Assembly: GCF_001442535.1 (NCBI RefSeq)
Contig: NZ_CP013141.1
Span: 3,573,198-3,637,197 of the forward strand
Direction of reading: 5' to 3'
Source: Lysobacter antibioticus
GTDB lineage: Bacteria > Pseudomonadota > Gammaproteobacteria > Xanthomonadales > Xanthomonadaceae
Length of the DNA stretch: 64,000 nt
Below the pieces are notes generated by a model, which was given only the letters and a program-made list of their open reading frames with translations, searched no databases and had not been told where the DNA came from. Position numbers and translations under genes: made by a program. Below, piece after piece: positions 8,831-17,891 of the stretch (within the stretch, counting starts at the first letter, position 1; every line of letters begins with the position of its first letter).

Positions 8831-9020
8831 GCGCGGCTCGCTGCGTCCGGCTTGCCCCTAGGGGCGACCGGGCGGACCCGGAAACGCGATTCCGGCCCGC
8901 CATGGTGCAGCGGTTTTCAATCCTGACCCGTGTCGCGTGGTGCGCGCATTCGATCGAATGCCGGCATCGGGGCCGCCGCCTCCCTGGCCAAGGGAAGCAC
9001 AGACCTTTTCGAGGTGCGTA

Positions 9021-9257
9021 ATGTCCCGCGTATGCCAAGTAACGGGCAAGCGAACGACGACTGGTAACAACGTCTCGCATGCCATGAACAAGACCCGCCG
9101 CCGTTTCCTCCCCAACCTGCACGAGCGCCGTTTCTGGGTCGCCAGTGAGAACCGTTGGGTGAAGCTGCGTGTTTCCGCCCATGCCCTGCGCACCATCGAC
9201 AAGAACGGCATCGACTCCGTTCTCGCCGAGCTCCGCGCCCGCGGCGAAAAGATCTGA
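9021..9257 (+). CDS. rpmB: 50S ribosomal protein L28
   Basis: The 78-residue protein matches L28 throughout: [21 protein letters not shown], the [16 protein letters not shown] block, and [16 protein letters not shown]. It is a late-assembly large-subunit protein. Only one Cys is present, so this is the zinc-free form. The start is chosen by the family N-terminus. It is followed 13 bases later by rpmG, the standard bacterial pair. Confidence 0.97.
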   Translation: MSRVCQVTGKRTTTGNNVSHAMNKTRRRFLPNLHERRFWVASENRWVKLRVSAHALRTIDKNGIDSVLAELRARGEKI

Positions 9258-9270
9258 GGAGGACTGACCC

Positions 9271-9435
9271 ATGGCTTCCAAGCGCGACAAGATCCGCCTG
9301 ATCTCGACGGCGAACACCGGTCACTTCTACACGACCGACAAGAACAAGAAGAACACCCCGGCGAAGATGGAGGTCAAGAAGTACGACCCCGTCGTTCGCA
9401 AGCACGTGATCTACAAGGAAGGCAAGATCAAGTGA
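9271..9435 (+). CDS. rpmG: 50S ribosomal protein L33
   Basis: This 54-residue protein has [30 protein letters not shown], and [18 protein letters not shown], the complete L33 sequence. It has no cysteines, so it is the zinc-independent (C-minus) type. A good ribosome-binding site (GAGGAGGAC) lies between rpmB and this ATG. A rho-independent terminator follows at 9520. Confidence 0.97.
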   Translation: MASKRDKIRLISTANTGHFYTTDKNKKNTPAKMEVKKYDPVVRKHVIYKEGKIK

Positions 9436-9519
9436 TGCAATGGCGCGTCCGCGCTTAGCGCGAACGCTTGTGCCATTGCCTCATCCCCGCGTAGGCGGGG
9501 ATCAAGGCCTTCAGAAGAG

Positions 9520-9548
9520 AACCCGCCCACGTGGCGGGTTTTCTTTTG
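9520..9548 (+). terminator. rpmG: rho-independent terminator after rpmG
   Basis: AACCCGCC and GGCGGGTT form an 8-base-pair stem around a short loop, followed by TTCTTTT. It lies about 85 bases beyond the rpmG stop. Confidence 0.75.
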
Positions 9549-9550
9549 GC

Positions 9551-9627
9551 CGGAATCGGGAATCGGGAATCGGGAATCGGGAATCGGGAATCGGGAATCG
9601 GGAATCGGGAATCGGGAATCGGGAATC
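9551..9627 (+). repeat. tandem heptamer array (GGGAATC)n
   Basis: Ten perfect copies of GGGAATC run from 9558 to 9627, preceded by one variant copy (CGGAATC) at 9551. The array is intergenic and directly follows the terminator of rpmG. Such arrays are slippage-prone, so copy number is likely to vary between isolates. Confidence 0.95.
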
Positions 9628-9691
9628 GGTGATTCTCACGCGCGCCGTCGAGACCAACGCTCTCGGCCGTCATCCCCGCGCAGGCGGAGTG

Positions 9692-9726
9692 CATGGATGC
9701 GCGAGCCAGTGGCTCGCGCATCCATG
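9692..9726. repeat. perfect inverted repeat, 16-base arms
   Basis: CATGGATGCGCGAGCC at 9692-9707 is repeated in exact reverse complement at 9711-9726 with only AGT between. It is followed by a smaller palindrome, AACGCC/GGCGTT. No T-tract follows on either strand, so it is not an evident terminator. Confidence 0.85.
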
Positions 9727-9855
9727 AACGCCAGGGCGTTCAGCGCAATACCCCTGCGTGTTCGGCTTCGCCCAAGTAAAGCGGAGCCCGCCTTCGCGGG
9801 AGCGACGGTAGGTGGATGACGCAGTAACTCTTCCAACCGCCGCAGCCGCTCGCGC

Positions 9856-9883
9856 ACAGCCGTGCGGCGATCCGCACGGCTGT
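9856..9883 (-). terminator. hairpin just downstream of the protease gene
   Basis: ACAGCCGTGCGG and CCGCACGGCTGT pair perfectly across a 4-base loop, starting 15 bases after the protease stop. It lacks a T-tract, so it may be an RNA 3'-end stabiliser or an atypical terminator. Confidence 0.4.
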
Positions 9884-9898
9884 ACGGTCAGACGCGGC

Positions 9899-11137
9899 TC
9901 AGGGCACCACGTTGTTGAAGAACGACTTCACCTGCGGCCAGATCAACTGCATCTTCACCCCGCGGTTCGGCGCCTGCAGATTGCAGTTGCCGCCGAAGTG
10001 ATGCAGCGCGACGACCTTGTGCGAGGAACGCGCCAGCACCGGCGAGCCGGAGTTGCCGCCTTCGGTATCGCAGTAATAACCGGCGTCGGTATTGGTGCCG
10101 TAACCGTCGGCATCGGCGTCGATGACCTTGCAGCGCCCACCGCCCTCGCGATCGCTGACCACCGACAACTCCTTCATGCGCGTGGCGGGATGGCCGCTGA
10201 TGTAGATCTCCTCGCCGAGCACCGGCTTGCGCACCTCCAGGCTGAGGTAACCGAAGCTGGAGATGGCGGCGAAGTTCTTCACCGTCAGCAGGCTGTAGTC
10301 CAGGGTCTGGTCGGTCTTGAGCAACTTGTCGCCGGCGACCTTGGTCAAGGTGCCGCTGGTGGTGCCGGTGCAGGTGGTGGCCTGGTAGTTGAACCAGTAC
10401 TCGGACGCGGCCACGTCGGCGGCGCTGTCGAGGCAGTGGTTGTTGGTGAAGATGCGGTTGTCGGCGCCCACGCGCCAGGCCGTGCACCACTTGGTGCCGT
10501 TGAGCAGGATCAACGCGACCGGCTTGGAGCGCGCGACCGCGGTGGCGTCGGTGCCGGCATAGCAGGCGACCGGGCGGCTGTCCTTGACGCCGCAGATCGA
10601 CTTGCCCGAGACGTCGCCGCCGAGCAGGCCGGCCTCGCTCAACTCGCCCATCAATTCTTGCGGCAAGCCCTCGTCGTAACGGCTCACGCGCACTCCGTGC
10701 CGCGGCGCCCACGGCTCGGTCGGCGTGCCGACCAGGCGCAGCACCGCAGTGTTGCCGGCGATCGACATCGCGCCGAAACGGGTCTTGCCGTCCTCGCCGA
10801 GCGCGGCATCGACCGTATGGCGACCCAGGTCGCCCTGGCGATAGCGATAGACCTCGGTGCCCTGCGGATTCGACACCTGCAGGGTCACGCCTGCCGGTAA
10901 GTCGAAGTGTTCGAAGTGGACCTTGATGAAGGCCGCATCGGGCGTGCTGATCCGCACCGGCTGCGACCATGCCGATTTGGACAGCCCCAGATGCGGCCCC
11001 AGGCGCAGGTCGGCGGCGCGGGTCTGGCCGGCGGTGAGCGGCGCCGGGCGAGGGTCGGCGGCGAAGGCCGTGCCGGTCAACAGGCAGGCGCCGATCAGCA
11101 GGCCGAACGCCTGCGGCGAAATCCTTGCGATAGTCAT
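9899..11137 (-). CDS. exported trypsin-like serine endopeptidase
   Basis: This 412-residue protein has a signal peptide ending near TAFA/ADP (residues 26-27), a long propeptide-like N-terminal domain (to about 175), and a chymotrypsin-fold catalytic domain. The triad is readable as His234 in FTNNHC, Asp280 in TLDYSLL and Ser363 in GGNSGSPV, and several Cys are placed as in secreted S1 proteases (WCTAW, NHC, TTC, RCKV, YYC). The mature enzyme would act outside the cell. It is a paralogue of the next gene leftwards at 11551-13137, sharing most of its length but lacking the P domain. Substrate preference cannot be told from sequence alone. Confidence 0.9.
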   Translation of the reverse strand: MTIARISPQAFGLLIGACLLTGTAFAADPRPAPLTAGQTRAADLRLGPHLGLSKSAWSQPVRISTPDAAFIKVHFEHFDLPAGVTLQVSNPQGTEVYRYRQGDLGRHTVDAALGEDGKTRFGAMSIAGNTAVLRLVGTPTEPWAPRHGVRVSRYDEGLPQELMGELSEAGLLGGDVSGKSICGVKDSRPVACYAGTDATAVARSKPVALILLNGTKWCTAWRVGADNRIFTNNHCLDSAADVAASEYWFNYQATTCTGTTSGTLTKVAGDKLLKTDQTLDYSLLTVKNFAAISSFGYLSLEVRKPVLGEEIYISGHPATRMKELSVVSDREGGGRCKVIDADADGYGTNTDAGYYCDTEGGNSGSPVLARSSHKVVALHHFGGNCNLQAPNRGVKMQLIWPQVKSFFNNVVP

Positions 11138-11387
11138 GTCGTCTCCTGGATTGCGATCCGGCGCTCTCTACGCGACTGCGAACGGCACGCATGCGCCGTG
11201 CATGAGCTTGCACAGCGGCGGCGCTGCACGGAGGCATCGCACGACGCGGAAATCGCGCGCAAACGTGACCGCGATCGGATTCGATTGGCGGATGTTCGGA
11301 ACTTGGATCGAACGCGCATCGCGGGTGTGCGCATGAGCTGAACGCGGCGCGGTGGCGGATGGCGTCGAATTTCGTGCAGTGCTTTCA

Positions 11388-11413
11388 GGGTAGGAGCGGC
11401 GCGAGCCGCGACC
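11388..11413 (+). repeat. REP-type palindrome, left half of inverted pair
   Basis: GTAGGAGCGGCGCGAGCC core, oriented opposite to the copy at 11452-11473. Confidence 0.8.
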
Positions 11414-11451
11414 GCGTCACCTCCAGACACGACGCGACTGCAAGCCCCGTG

Positions 11452-11473
11452 GCGCGGCTCACGCCGCTCCTAC
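11452..11473 (-). repeat. REP-type palindrome, right half of inverted pair
   Basis: GGCTCACGCCGCTCCTAC core, facing the copy at 11388 with about 38 bases between. Confidence 0.75.
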
Positions 11474-11494
11474 AGATGAAACGTAAGACGCGAA

Positions 11495-11518
11495 GCGCGG
11501 CCCGCAGGCGGGCCGCGC
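11495..11518 (-). terminator. terminator-like hairpin after the P-domain protease
   Basis: GCGCGGCCCGC and GCGGGCCGCGC form an 11-base-pair stem with a 2-base loop 33 bases beyond the protease stop; on the minus strand it is followed by TTCGCGTC, a weak T-run. Confidence 0.5.
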
Positions 11519-11550
11519 CTCTCACGTCGTTTCAGACTTACTTCGTGGGC

Positions 11551-13137
11551 TCAGAACTGCAAGGCCCAACGGTCGATCTTGCCGACGTCCTGCGCGGCGT
11601 TATCGTTGACGCGCAGCTTCCACACACCGTTGGCGAGCTCGCTGACGGGCACGGTATAGACCTTGTTGATGTTGTCGGCACTGCCGCCGGTGCGGTTGTG
11701 CAGGTTGTAGAGAGTGCCGTCGGGCGCGACCAGGTCGACCTTCAGATCGCCTTGGTAGGTGTGCACGATCGCCACCTCGACTCTCACCGACAACACGGTG
11801 CCACTGATGCCGCTGACCGTGACCGGGCTGTCGACGGTGGCGTTGTCGTTGATCGCATAGTCGGTGGTGTTCTCGAAACGCGGCGCCGGGGTACCGCCAC
11901 CGTCGTCGCCGTCCGGCACCACGCCGCCGAAGTGGGTCGACACCTGCGGCCAGATCAAGGAGAACTTCGCGCCCGAGTTCAGGCAGCCGCCGAAGTGATG
12001 CAGGGCGATGGCCTTGCGCGTGGAGCGCGCGATCACCGGCGAGCCCGAGCTGCCGCCTTCGGTGTCGCAGTAATAACCGATGTCGGTATTCGTGCCGTTG
12101 CCGTTGACGTTGGCCGAATCGACGCGGCAGCTGCCGCCGCCGTTGCGGTCGTCGACGACGCTGAGTTCCTTCAGGCGTCCGCCCGGGTGGCCGGAAATGA
12201 ACAAGCCTTCGCCCGCGGTCGCCGCGCGCACGTCCAGACCGAGATAACCGAAGCTGGAGATGGTCGCGAAGTTCTTGACCGTGAACAGCGTGTAGTCGAG
12301 CGTGGCGTCGGTGCGCAGCATCTGGTCGCCGGCGACCTTGGTCACCGTGCCCTGCGCGCCGCCGCAACTGCTGAGCTGATAGTTGAACCAGAACTCGGCG
12401 CCAGCCACCGCCGCGGCGGTGTTGATGCAGTGGTTGTTGGTGAACATGCGGTTGTCGGGACCGACGCGCCACGCGGTGCACAGGCTGCCGCCGCTGCTGA
12501 GCATGCGCGCGACCGGGCGCGAACGATCGAAGGCGGCGGCGTCGCTGCTGGCATAACAGGCCGCGGCCTTCTTGTCGTCGACGCCGCAGATCGACTTGGT
12601 GCCGACCTGGCCGCCGAGCAGGCTGGCGTCCTGCAATTCGCCGAGCATCGCTTCGGGATAGCCTTCCAGATAACGCGTCACCACCACGCCGTGTCCGGAA
12701 TTCCACGGCTCGCGCGGCGTGCCGACCAGGCGCAACACCGCGACCGGGCCGCCGATCGACATCGCCGAGAAGCTCAGGCGGCCGTCCTGGCCGAGGTCCT
12801 TGGCGACGGTGTAACGGTCGCGCTGGGTGTTGCCGTAGCGATAGACCTCGCGGCCGTCGGGGCTGGCGACTTCGAGCATCACGCCTTCGGGCAGCGACAA
12901 GCGCTCGAAATGCACCTTGATGAAGGCGGCGTCGGGCGTACGGATCTCGACTGGCTCGAATGCGGCCTTGCCGCCGGCGCCGAGGCGCAGATCGGTGCTG
13001 CGCTGCTCGGCGATCTTGAGCGGTGCCGGCGCGGGATCGGCGGCGACGGCTTCGGGGGCAAAGGACAAGGCCAGGCCCGAAGTCAGGGCGATGGCGAGCA
13101 GCGTGGGCGCGAAGAATTTCGTGGTTCCGGACTTCAT
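11551..13137 (-). CDS. exported trypsin-like serine endopeptidase with C-terminal P domain
   Basis: The 528-residue product starts at 13137, chosen because CCAGGAGGG precedes the ATG and a signal peptide follows; the in-frame extension to 13344 is Arg-rich and non-coding in look. The catalytic triad is His236 (FTNNHC), Asp281 (TLDYTLF) and Ser364 (GGSSGSPV). After a Gly/Asp linker (DGDDGGGTP, about 409-417), residues 419-528 form a proprotein-convertase P domain (TYQGDLKVDLVAPDGT and NGVWKLRVNDNAAQDVG). P domains in bacterial exoproteases are often removed or aid export and stability. It is a tandem paralogue of the 412-residue protease, from which it differs mainly by this module. Confidence 0.92.
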   Translation of the reverse strand: MKSGTTKFFAPTLLAIALTSGLALSFAPEAVAADPAPAPLKIAEQRSTDLRLGAGGKAAFEPVEIRTPDAAFIKVHFERLSLPEGVMLEVASPDGREVYRYGNTQRDRYTVAKDLGQDGRLSFSAMSIGGPVAVLRLVGTPREPWNSGHGVVVTRYLEGYPEAMLGELQDASLLGGQVGTKSICGVDDKKAAACYASSDAAAFDRSRPVARMLSSGGSLCTAWRVGPDNRMFTNNHCINTAAAVAGAEFWFNYQLSSCGGAQGTVTKVAGDQMLRTDATLDYTLFTVKNFATISSFGYLGLDVRAATAGEGLFISGHPGGRLKELSVVDDRNGGGSCRVDSANVNGNGTNTDIGYYCDTEGGSSGSPVIARSTRKAIALHHFGGCLNSGAKFSLIWPQVSTHFGGVVPDGDDGGGTPAPRFENTTDYAINDNATVDSPVTVSGISGTVLSVRVEVAIVHTYQGDLKVDLVAPDGTLYNLHNRTGGSADNINKVYTVPVSELANGVWKLRVNDNAAQDVGKIDRWALQF

Positions 13138-13501
13138 TGCGGTTTCCCTCCTGGAGCGGCGATGGCGCACAAAGCAGTCGCAACGGCGGTCGGCCGCCGT
13201 GCGGACGGCGGCGCAGCGTCGCGGTGCAGACGCCGGGGGTGATGAGTCGGAGCGCACGGCGACGGGCCGGCGCCGCAGCACGCTCTCAGATCGCCCCGGC
13301 CGAAACCGTGATCGCAGTGGTTCCCTCCGCGCCCGTATCGCCAAATCTTGACCGCGGCCTCAGCGCGAGCGTGCCGGCGGCCCAGCGCCGGTTCCCGCCG
13401 GCCTGGCCCGACCCGCGGCCAAAGTCGAAGCCCGGCGCCGGTCCGGCCCGCGCGCCCAGGCCGTACACTCGTCCGACTTCACCGATTCCGAACCCGCGCC
13501 C
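13138..13501. other. divergent intergenic region, protease / hybrid kinase
   Basis: These 364 bases separate two divergent genes and must hold promoters for both. I see no repeat, RNA gene or clear sigma70 box. An Arg-rich open frame reading into the protease gene lacks a start site and is not kept. Confidence 0.5.
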
Positions 13502-16500
13502 TTGATCCCAGGCTGGATTCTGCTGCTGGTATCGGCCGGCTACGTCGGCCTGCTGTTCGCGGTCGCCTATTACGGCGACCAGCGCGAACGCACGCCGCGC
13601 GCGCGCTGGCTGCGCACCGCGGTGTACTCGCTCGCGCTCGCCGTCTATTGCTCGTCGTGGACTTTCTACGGCGCGGTCGGCACCGCCGCGCGCACCGGCC
13701 TGGGCTTCCTGCCGATCTATCTCGGCCCGCTGCTGATGCTGGCGTTCGGCTGGCGCATCCTCGAACGCCTGGTGCTGATCTCCGGCGAGCACCGGATCGT
13801 CTCGATCGCCGACTTCCTGTCCTCGCGCTACGGCCGCGCACCGGGCCTGGCCGCCCTGGTCGCCGCGGTCGCGCTGACCGCTGCGGTGCCCTACGTCGCC
13901 CTGCAGTTCAAGGCGGTGGCGATGAGCGTGGAAGTGCTGGCCGGGGTGCCGTCCGACGGCGGCCTGCTCGCCGACCCGGCGTTCTACGTGGCGATGATGC
14001 TGGCGGTGTTCGCGATCCTGTTCGGCACGCGCCAGATCGACGCCACCGAACACCATCACGGCATGGTGCTCGCGGTCGCGCTGGAGTCGCTGGTCAAGCT
14101 GATCGCCTTCATCGCCATCGGCGTGTTCGCCCTGCTGCACCTGCCCGGCCTCGGCAATTTCCCGCAGCGCATCCAGCAGGCCGCGCAGGTGGTGATCCAG
14201 CCCGGTCTGCCGGCCGGGTTCGTCACCCAGACCCTGCTCGCCTTCACCGCGATCATCTGCCTGCCGCGCCAGTTCCACGTCGCCGTGGTCGAGTGCCAGG
14301 ACCCGAACGATCTGCGTGCGGCGCGCTGGCTGTTCGGCGGTTATCTGGCGCTGATCACCGTGCTGGTGGTGCCTATCACCCTGACCGGCCAGGCCGTGCT
14401 CGCCGGCAGCGGCATCTCGCCCGACACCTACGTGCTCGCGCTGCCGCTGCAGTTCGACCAGCAGGCGCTGGCGTTGATGGTCTACATCGGCGGCTTCTCC
14501 GCCGCGACCGGCATGGTCATCGTCTCCAGCGTCGCGCTGTCGACCATGGTCAGCAACGACCTGGTGGTGCCGCTGCTGCTGCGCAGCGGCGCCTTGAACG
14601 AAAGCCAGGGCATCGACCGCCAGGTGTTGTGGGTGCGACGCATCACCATCGTCATGCTGGCGCTGATGGCCTACGCGTATCACCGCGGCTCGCTCGGCGC
14701 GAACGGCTTGGCCCAACACGGCCTGCTCGCCTTCGCCGCGGTCGCGCAATTCGCCCCGGCGCTGATCGGCGGTCTGTATTGGCGCGGCGCCAGCCGTTCG
14801 GGCGCCTTCTCGGGCCTGTTCGCCGGCACCGTGCTGTGGATCTACACCCTGCTGTTGCCGGCACTCGCGCGCGGCGGCTGGATCGCCGACGGTTGGCTCG
14901 CGACCGGCCCGCTCGACATCGTCTGGCTGCGCCCGGAGCAACTGTTCGGCCTGGTCGGTTGGGACCCGCTGACCCACGGCACCTTCTGGTCGCTGCTGTT
15001 CAACATCGGCGCCTTCCTGTTCATCTCGGTGCGGCAACGTCCGCGCTTGCAGGACCAGTTGCTCGCCGCACCCTTCCTCGATCCCTACGTGCGCCGCCCC
15101 GCGCTCGGCCCCGGCGGCTGGGCCGGCAGCGTGCGCAGCGGCGAACTGCTCACCCTGGCCGAACGCATCGTCGGCGAACGCCATGCGCGCCGCGCCTTCG
15201 AGGACTACGCCCACCAGCAAGGCCGCGAATGGCAGCCGCTGCAACCGGCCGACCGCGCCCTGGCCCAGTTCACCGAACGCCTACTCGCCTCGGCCATCGG
15301 CGCCGCCTCGGCGCGCCTCACCCTGACCAGCGCGCTGCGCGGCTCGGGCATGGAACTCGGCGAAGTGGTGGCCCTGCTCGACGAGGCCAACCAGGAGCTG
15401 CGCTTCAATCGCCAGGTGCTGTCGACCACGCTGGAGAACATCAGCCAGGGCGTCAGCGTGGTCGACCCGGAAATGCGCCTGGTCGCGTGGAACCGGCGCT
15501 ATCAGGAACTGTTCGACTATCCCGACGGCATGCTCTACGTCGGCCGGCCGGTCGGCGACCTGCTGCGCTGGAACGCCGAGCGCGGCGAGATGGGCACCGG
15601 CCCGCTCGACGAACGCGCCATCGACGAACTGGTCAGCCGCCGCCTCGCCCACCTGCGCGCCGGCGCCCCGCACGTGTTCGAGCGCGTGCGCGCCAACGGC
15701 CAGGTCATCGAGATGGTCGGCCGCCCGCTGATCGGCGGCGGCTACGTCACCAGCTACAGCGACGTCACCGACTACAAGCGCGCCGAGCAAGCGCTGCGCG
15801 AAGCCAACGAGAACCTCGAACAACGGGTCGAACAACGCACCCAGGAAGCCGAATCGGCGCAGCAGTCCAAGACCCGCTTCCTCGCCGCGGTCAGCCACGA
15901 CGTGTTGCAACCGCTCAACGCCGCGCGCCTGTTCACCACCGCCTTGCGCGAGAGCGACGACATCGGCGAACAGCGGCGCCTGGCCGAGCGCGTCGATGCC
16001 TCGTTGCGCGCCGCCGAAGACCTGCTCGACGGCCTGCTCGACATCTCGCGCCTGGACGCCGGCGCGCTGCGCCCCGAGCTGACCGACTTCGACGCCGGCG
16101 AACTGCTGCGCGAACTCGCCGCGCAGTACGCGCCGAGCGCGGCCGGGCGCGGCCTGGAACTGCGCGTGCGCCTGGCCCAGGCCTCGATGCCGGTGCGCAG
16201 CGATCGTCGCCTGTTGCGCCGCGCGTTGCAGAACTTCCTCGCCAACGCCCTGCGCTACACCCGCGAAGGCGGCGTGCTGATGGCCGCGCGCCTGCGCCCG
16301 CATCACGATCCCTCGCAGCCGGGCCGCATCGAACTGCAGGTCTGGGACACCGGCCCCGGCATTCCCGAGCACCACCTGGAACAGATCTTCGACGAGTTCC
16401 GCCGCTTCGATCAGCCCGGCAGCGGCGGCGAACGCGGCCTCGGCCTGGGCCTGTCGATCTGCCAGCGCATCGCCCGCACCCTCGACCACCCGCTGCGCGT

Positions 16501-17011
16501 GCGCTCGCAGATCCGCCGCGGCAGCGTGTTCTCGATCTTCGTGCCGCGCGGGCAGGCGCTGCACACCCAACCCGTCGTCGAACCGGCGAACTCGTCGGCG
16601 GCCGACTCGCTGTCCGGCCTGCGCGTGCTGTGCATCGACAACGACCGCGAGATCCTCGACGGCATGCGCGCCCTGCTCGACCGATGGGGCGCGACCGCGT
16701 TGCTCGCCGCGACCGTCGACGATGCGCTGGCCTTGCTCGATCAGAACCCCGACGTCGCCCTGGTCGACTACCACCTGCACGACCGGCTCGACGGCCTCGC
16801 CACCATCGATGCCCTGCGCGAACGCCTCGGCATCGCGTTGCCGGCCGCATTGCTGACCGGCGACGGCAGCGACGCGCTCAAGCTCGCCGCCCGCGAGCGC
16901 GGCTGCCGGGTGCTGACCAAACCGATCAAGCCGGCTTCGCTGCGCGCGTTCCTGGCGGCGCAGAAACAGGCGGCGCAGGTCAGGCTGCGGCCGCCGCCTC
17001 AGATCGCCTGA
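13502..17011 (+). CDS. hybrid histidine kinase with sodium/solute symporter-like sensor
   Basis: This 1169-residue protein joins an SSS-type transporter domain with about 13 helices (residues 1 to about 510), a PAS domain (SVVDPEMRLVAWNRRYQELF, about 650), a coiled linker, a kinase core with phospho-acceptor His799 in AAVSHDVLQPL, an N box at about 911 (NFLANALRYT), G boxes DTGPGIP and GLGLGLS, and a receiver domain with Asp1089 in LVDYHL. The architecture resembles CbrA/NahK-type kinases that couple nutrient availability to global regulation; the receiver suggests a phosphorelay. Translation appears to start at TTG 13502, with no strong ribosome-binding site. The 3' end overlaps the convergent SDR gene by 13 bases. 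Confidence 0.9.
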   Translation: MIPGWILLLVSAGYVGLLFAVAYYGDQRERTPRARWLRTAVYSLALAVYCSSWTFYGAVGTAARTGLGFLPIYLGPLLMLAFGWRILERLVLISGEHRIVSIADFLSSRYGRAPGLAALVAAVALTAAVPYVALQFKAVAMSVEVLAGVPSDGGLLADPAFYVAMMLAVFAILFGTRQIDATEHHHGMVLAVALESLVKLIAFIAIGVFALLHLPGLGNFPQRIQQAAQVVIQPGLPAGFVTQTLLAFTAIICLPRQFHVAVVECQDPNDLRAARWLFGGYLALITVLVVPITLTGQAVLAGSGISPDTYVLALPLQFDQQALALMVYIGGFSAATGMVIVSSVALSTMVSNDLVVPLLLRSGALNESQGIDRQVLWVRRITIVMLALMAYAYHRGSLGANGLAQHGLLAFAAVAQFAPALIGGLYWRGASRSGAFSGLFAGTVLWIYTLLLPALARGGWIADGWLATGPLDIVWLRPEQLFGLVGWDPLTHGTFWSLLFNIGAFLFISVRQRPRLQDQLLAAPFLDPYVRRPALGPGGWAGSVRSGELLTLAERIVGERHARRAFEDYAHQQGREWQPLQPADRALAQFTERLLASAIGAASARLTLTSALRGSGMELGEVVALLDEANQELRFNRQVLSTTLENISQGVSVVDPEMRLVAWNRRYQELFDYPDGMLYVGRPVGDLLRWNAERGEMGTGPLDERAIDELVSRRLAHLRAGAPHVFERVRANGQVIEMVGRPLIGGGYVTSYSDVTDYKRAEQALREANENLEQRVEQRTQEAESAQQSKTRFLAAVSHDVLQPLNAARLFTTALRESDDIGEQRRLAERVDASLRAAEDLLDGLLDISRLDAGALRPELTDFDAGELLRELAAQYAPSAAGRGLELRVRLAQASMPVRSDRRLLRRALQNFLANALRYTREGGVLMAARLRPHHDPSQPGRIELQVWDTGPGIPEHHLEQIFDEFRRFDQPGSGGERGLGLGLSICQRIARTLDHPLRVRSQIRRGSVFSIFVPRGQALHTQPVVEPANSSAADSLSGLRVLCIDNDREILDGMRALLDRWGATALLAATVDDALALLDQNPDVALVDYHLHDRLDGLATIDALRERLGIALPAALLTGDGSDALKLAARERGCRVLTKPIKPASLRAFLAAQKQAAQVRLRPPPQIA

Positions 17012-17754
17012 CCGCCCGACACTTCGATCCGTTGCGCGTTGATCCAGCGGTTCTGCTCGGACAGCAGGTTGGCGATCATCGGCCCGATGTCCTCGGGCAA
17101 ACCGACCCGGCCGAGCGCGGTCATGTCGGCGAAGTGGCGGTTGAACTCGGGCGTGTCGCGGACCGCGCCGCCGAAGAAATCGGTCTCGATCGCCCCCGGC
17201 GCCACCGTGTTGACGGCGATGCCGCGGCTGCCGAGTTCCTTCGCCAGATACACCGTCAGCACCTCGATCGCGCCCTTCGCCGCCGCATACGCCGACCAGC
17301 CCGGCGCCGAGAAACGGGTCAGGCCGGTCGACAGATTGACGATGCGGCCGCCGTCGGCGATCAGGGGCAGCAACGCCTGGGTCAGGAAGAACACGCCCTT
17401 GAAGTGGACGTCGACCAGACGGTCGAACTGCGCCTCGCTGGTCTGCTCGAACGGCGCGTTATCGCCGTGGCCGGCATTGTTGACGAGATGATCGAAGGTC
17501 TCGCGCTGCCACGTGTCCTGCAGCGCGGTCCGCAGCTTCTGCACGAACAGCGCGAACGCGGCGACCTCGCCGGTATCGAGCGGCAAGGCGATCGCCTTGC
17601 GTCCCATCGCCTCGATCTCGACGACGACGGCGGCCGCGTCTTCGGCCCGGCGTTGGTAGGTGAGCACGACATCGCCGCCCTGGCGGGCGATGTTGAGCGC
17701 GGTGTTGCGGCCGAGCCCGCGGCTGGCGCCGGTGACGAGGGCGATCTTGCTCAT
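16999..17754 (-). CDS. SDR family oxidoreductase
   Basis: A classical 251-residue short-chain dehydrogenase: NAD(P)-binding GASRGLG (residues 8-14), NNAG, the Ser of NLSTGL, the catalytic Tyr-x3-Lys in YAAAK, and a C-terminal IEVSGGQ. It begins with MSKIALVTGAS at 17754. It is divergent from an AraC-type regulator 137 bases away, an arrangement in which the regulator usually controls the dehydrogenase. Its 3' end overlaps the hybrid-kinase gene by 13 bases, tail to tail. Substrate unknown. Confidence 0.92.
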   Translation of the reverse strand: MSKIALVTGASRGLGRNTALNIARQGGDVVLTYQRRAEDAAAVVVEIEAMGRKAIALPLDTGEVAAFALFVQKLRTALQDTWQRETFDHLVNNAGHGDNAPFEQTSEAQFDRLVDVHFKGVFFLTQALLPLIADGGRIVNLSTGLTRFSAPGWSAYAAAKGAIEVLTVYLAKELGSRGIAVNTVAPGAIETDFFGGAVRDTPEFNRHFADMTALGRVGLPEDIGPMIANLLSEQNRWINAQRIEVSGGQAI

Positions 17755-17891
17755 GGTCTGGAACCTGGGTGGAGTGAGGAGGGCGCCACTATCGGACCGG
17801 CGACTCGCCGCCGGTTGCTGGAATCTCGGCGTTGTTTGCCTGATCCTCCAGGCTGGCCCGTGCCGCCGCAGCGACGGAGTAGGCTCGCCCC

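Larger units (their letters stand above)
8574..9020. other. intergenic region with inverted REP pair and the rpmB promoter
   Basis: These 447 bases hold no gene. They contain two REP palindromes in opposite orientation (8610-8634 and 8732-8757), separated by about 100 bases, and a sigma70-like promoter at 8802-8830 followed by a leader of about 190 bases before rpmB. Confidence 0.6.
9436..9898. other. repeat-rich intergenic spacer
   Basis: No gene is seen in these 463 bases between rpmG and the convergent protease gene. The spacer holds a terminator, an array of 7-base repeats, a perfect 16-base inverted repeat with a 3-base loop and another 12-base hairpin. Confidence 0.65.
11138..11550. 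other. intergenic region between the two protease genes
   Basis: Upstream region of the shorter protease and downstream region of the longer one. It holds no gene but has an inverted pair of REP palindromes (11388-11413 and 11452-11473) and a strong hairpin at 11495-11518. Confidence 0.6.
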
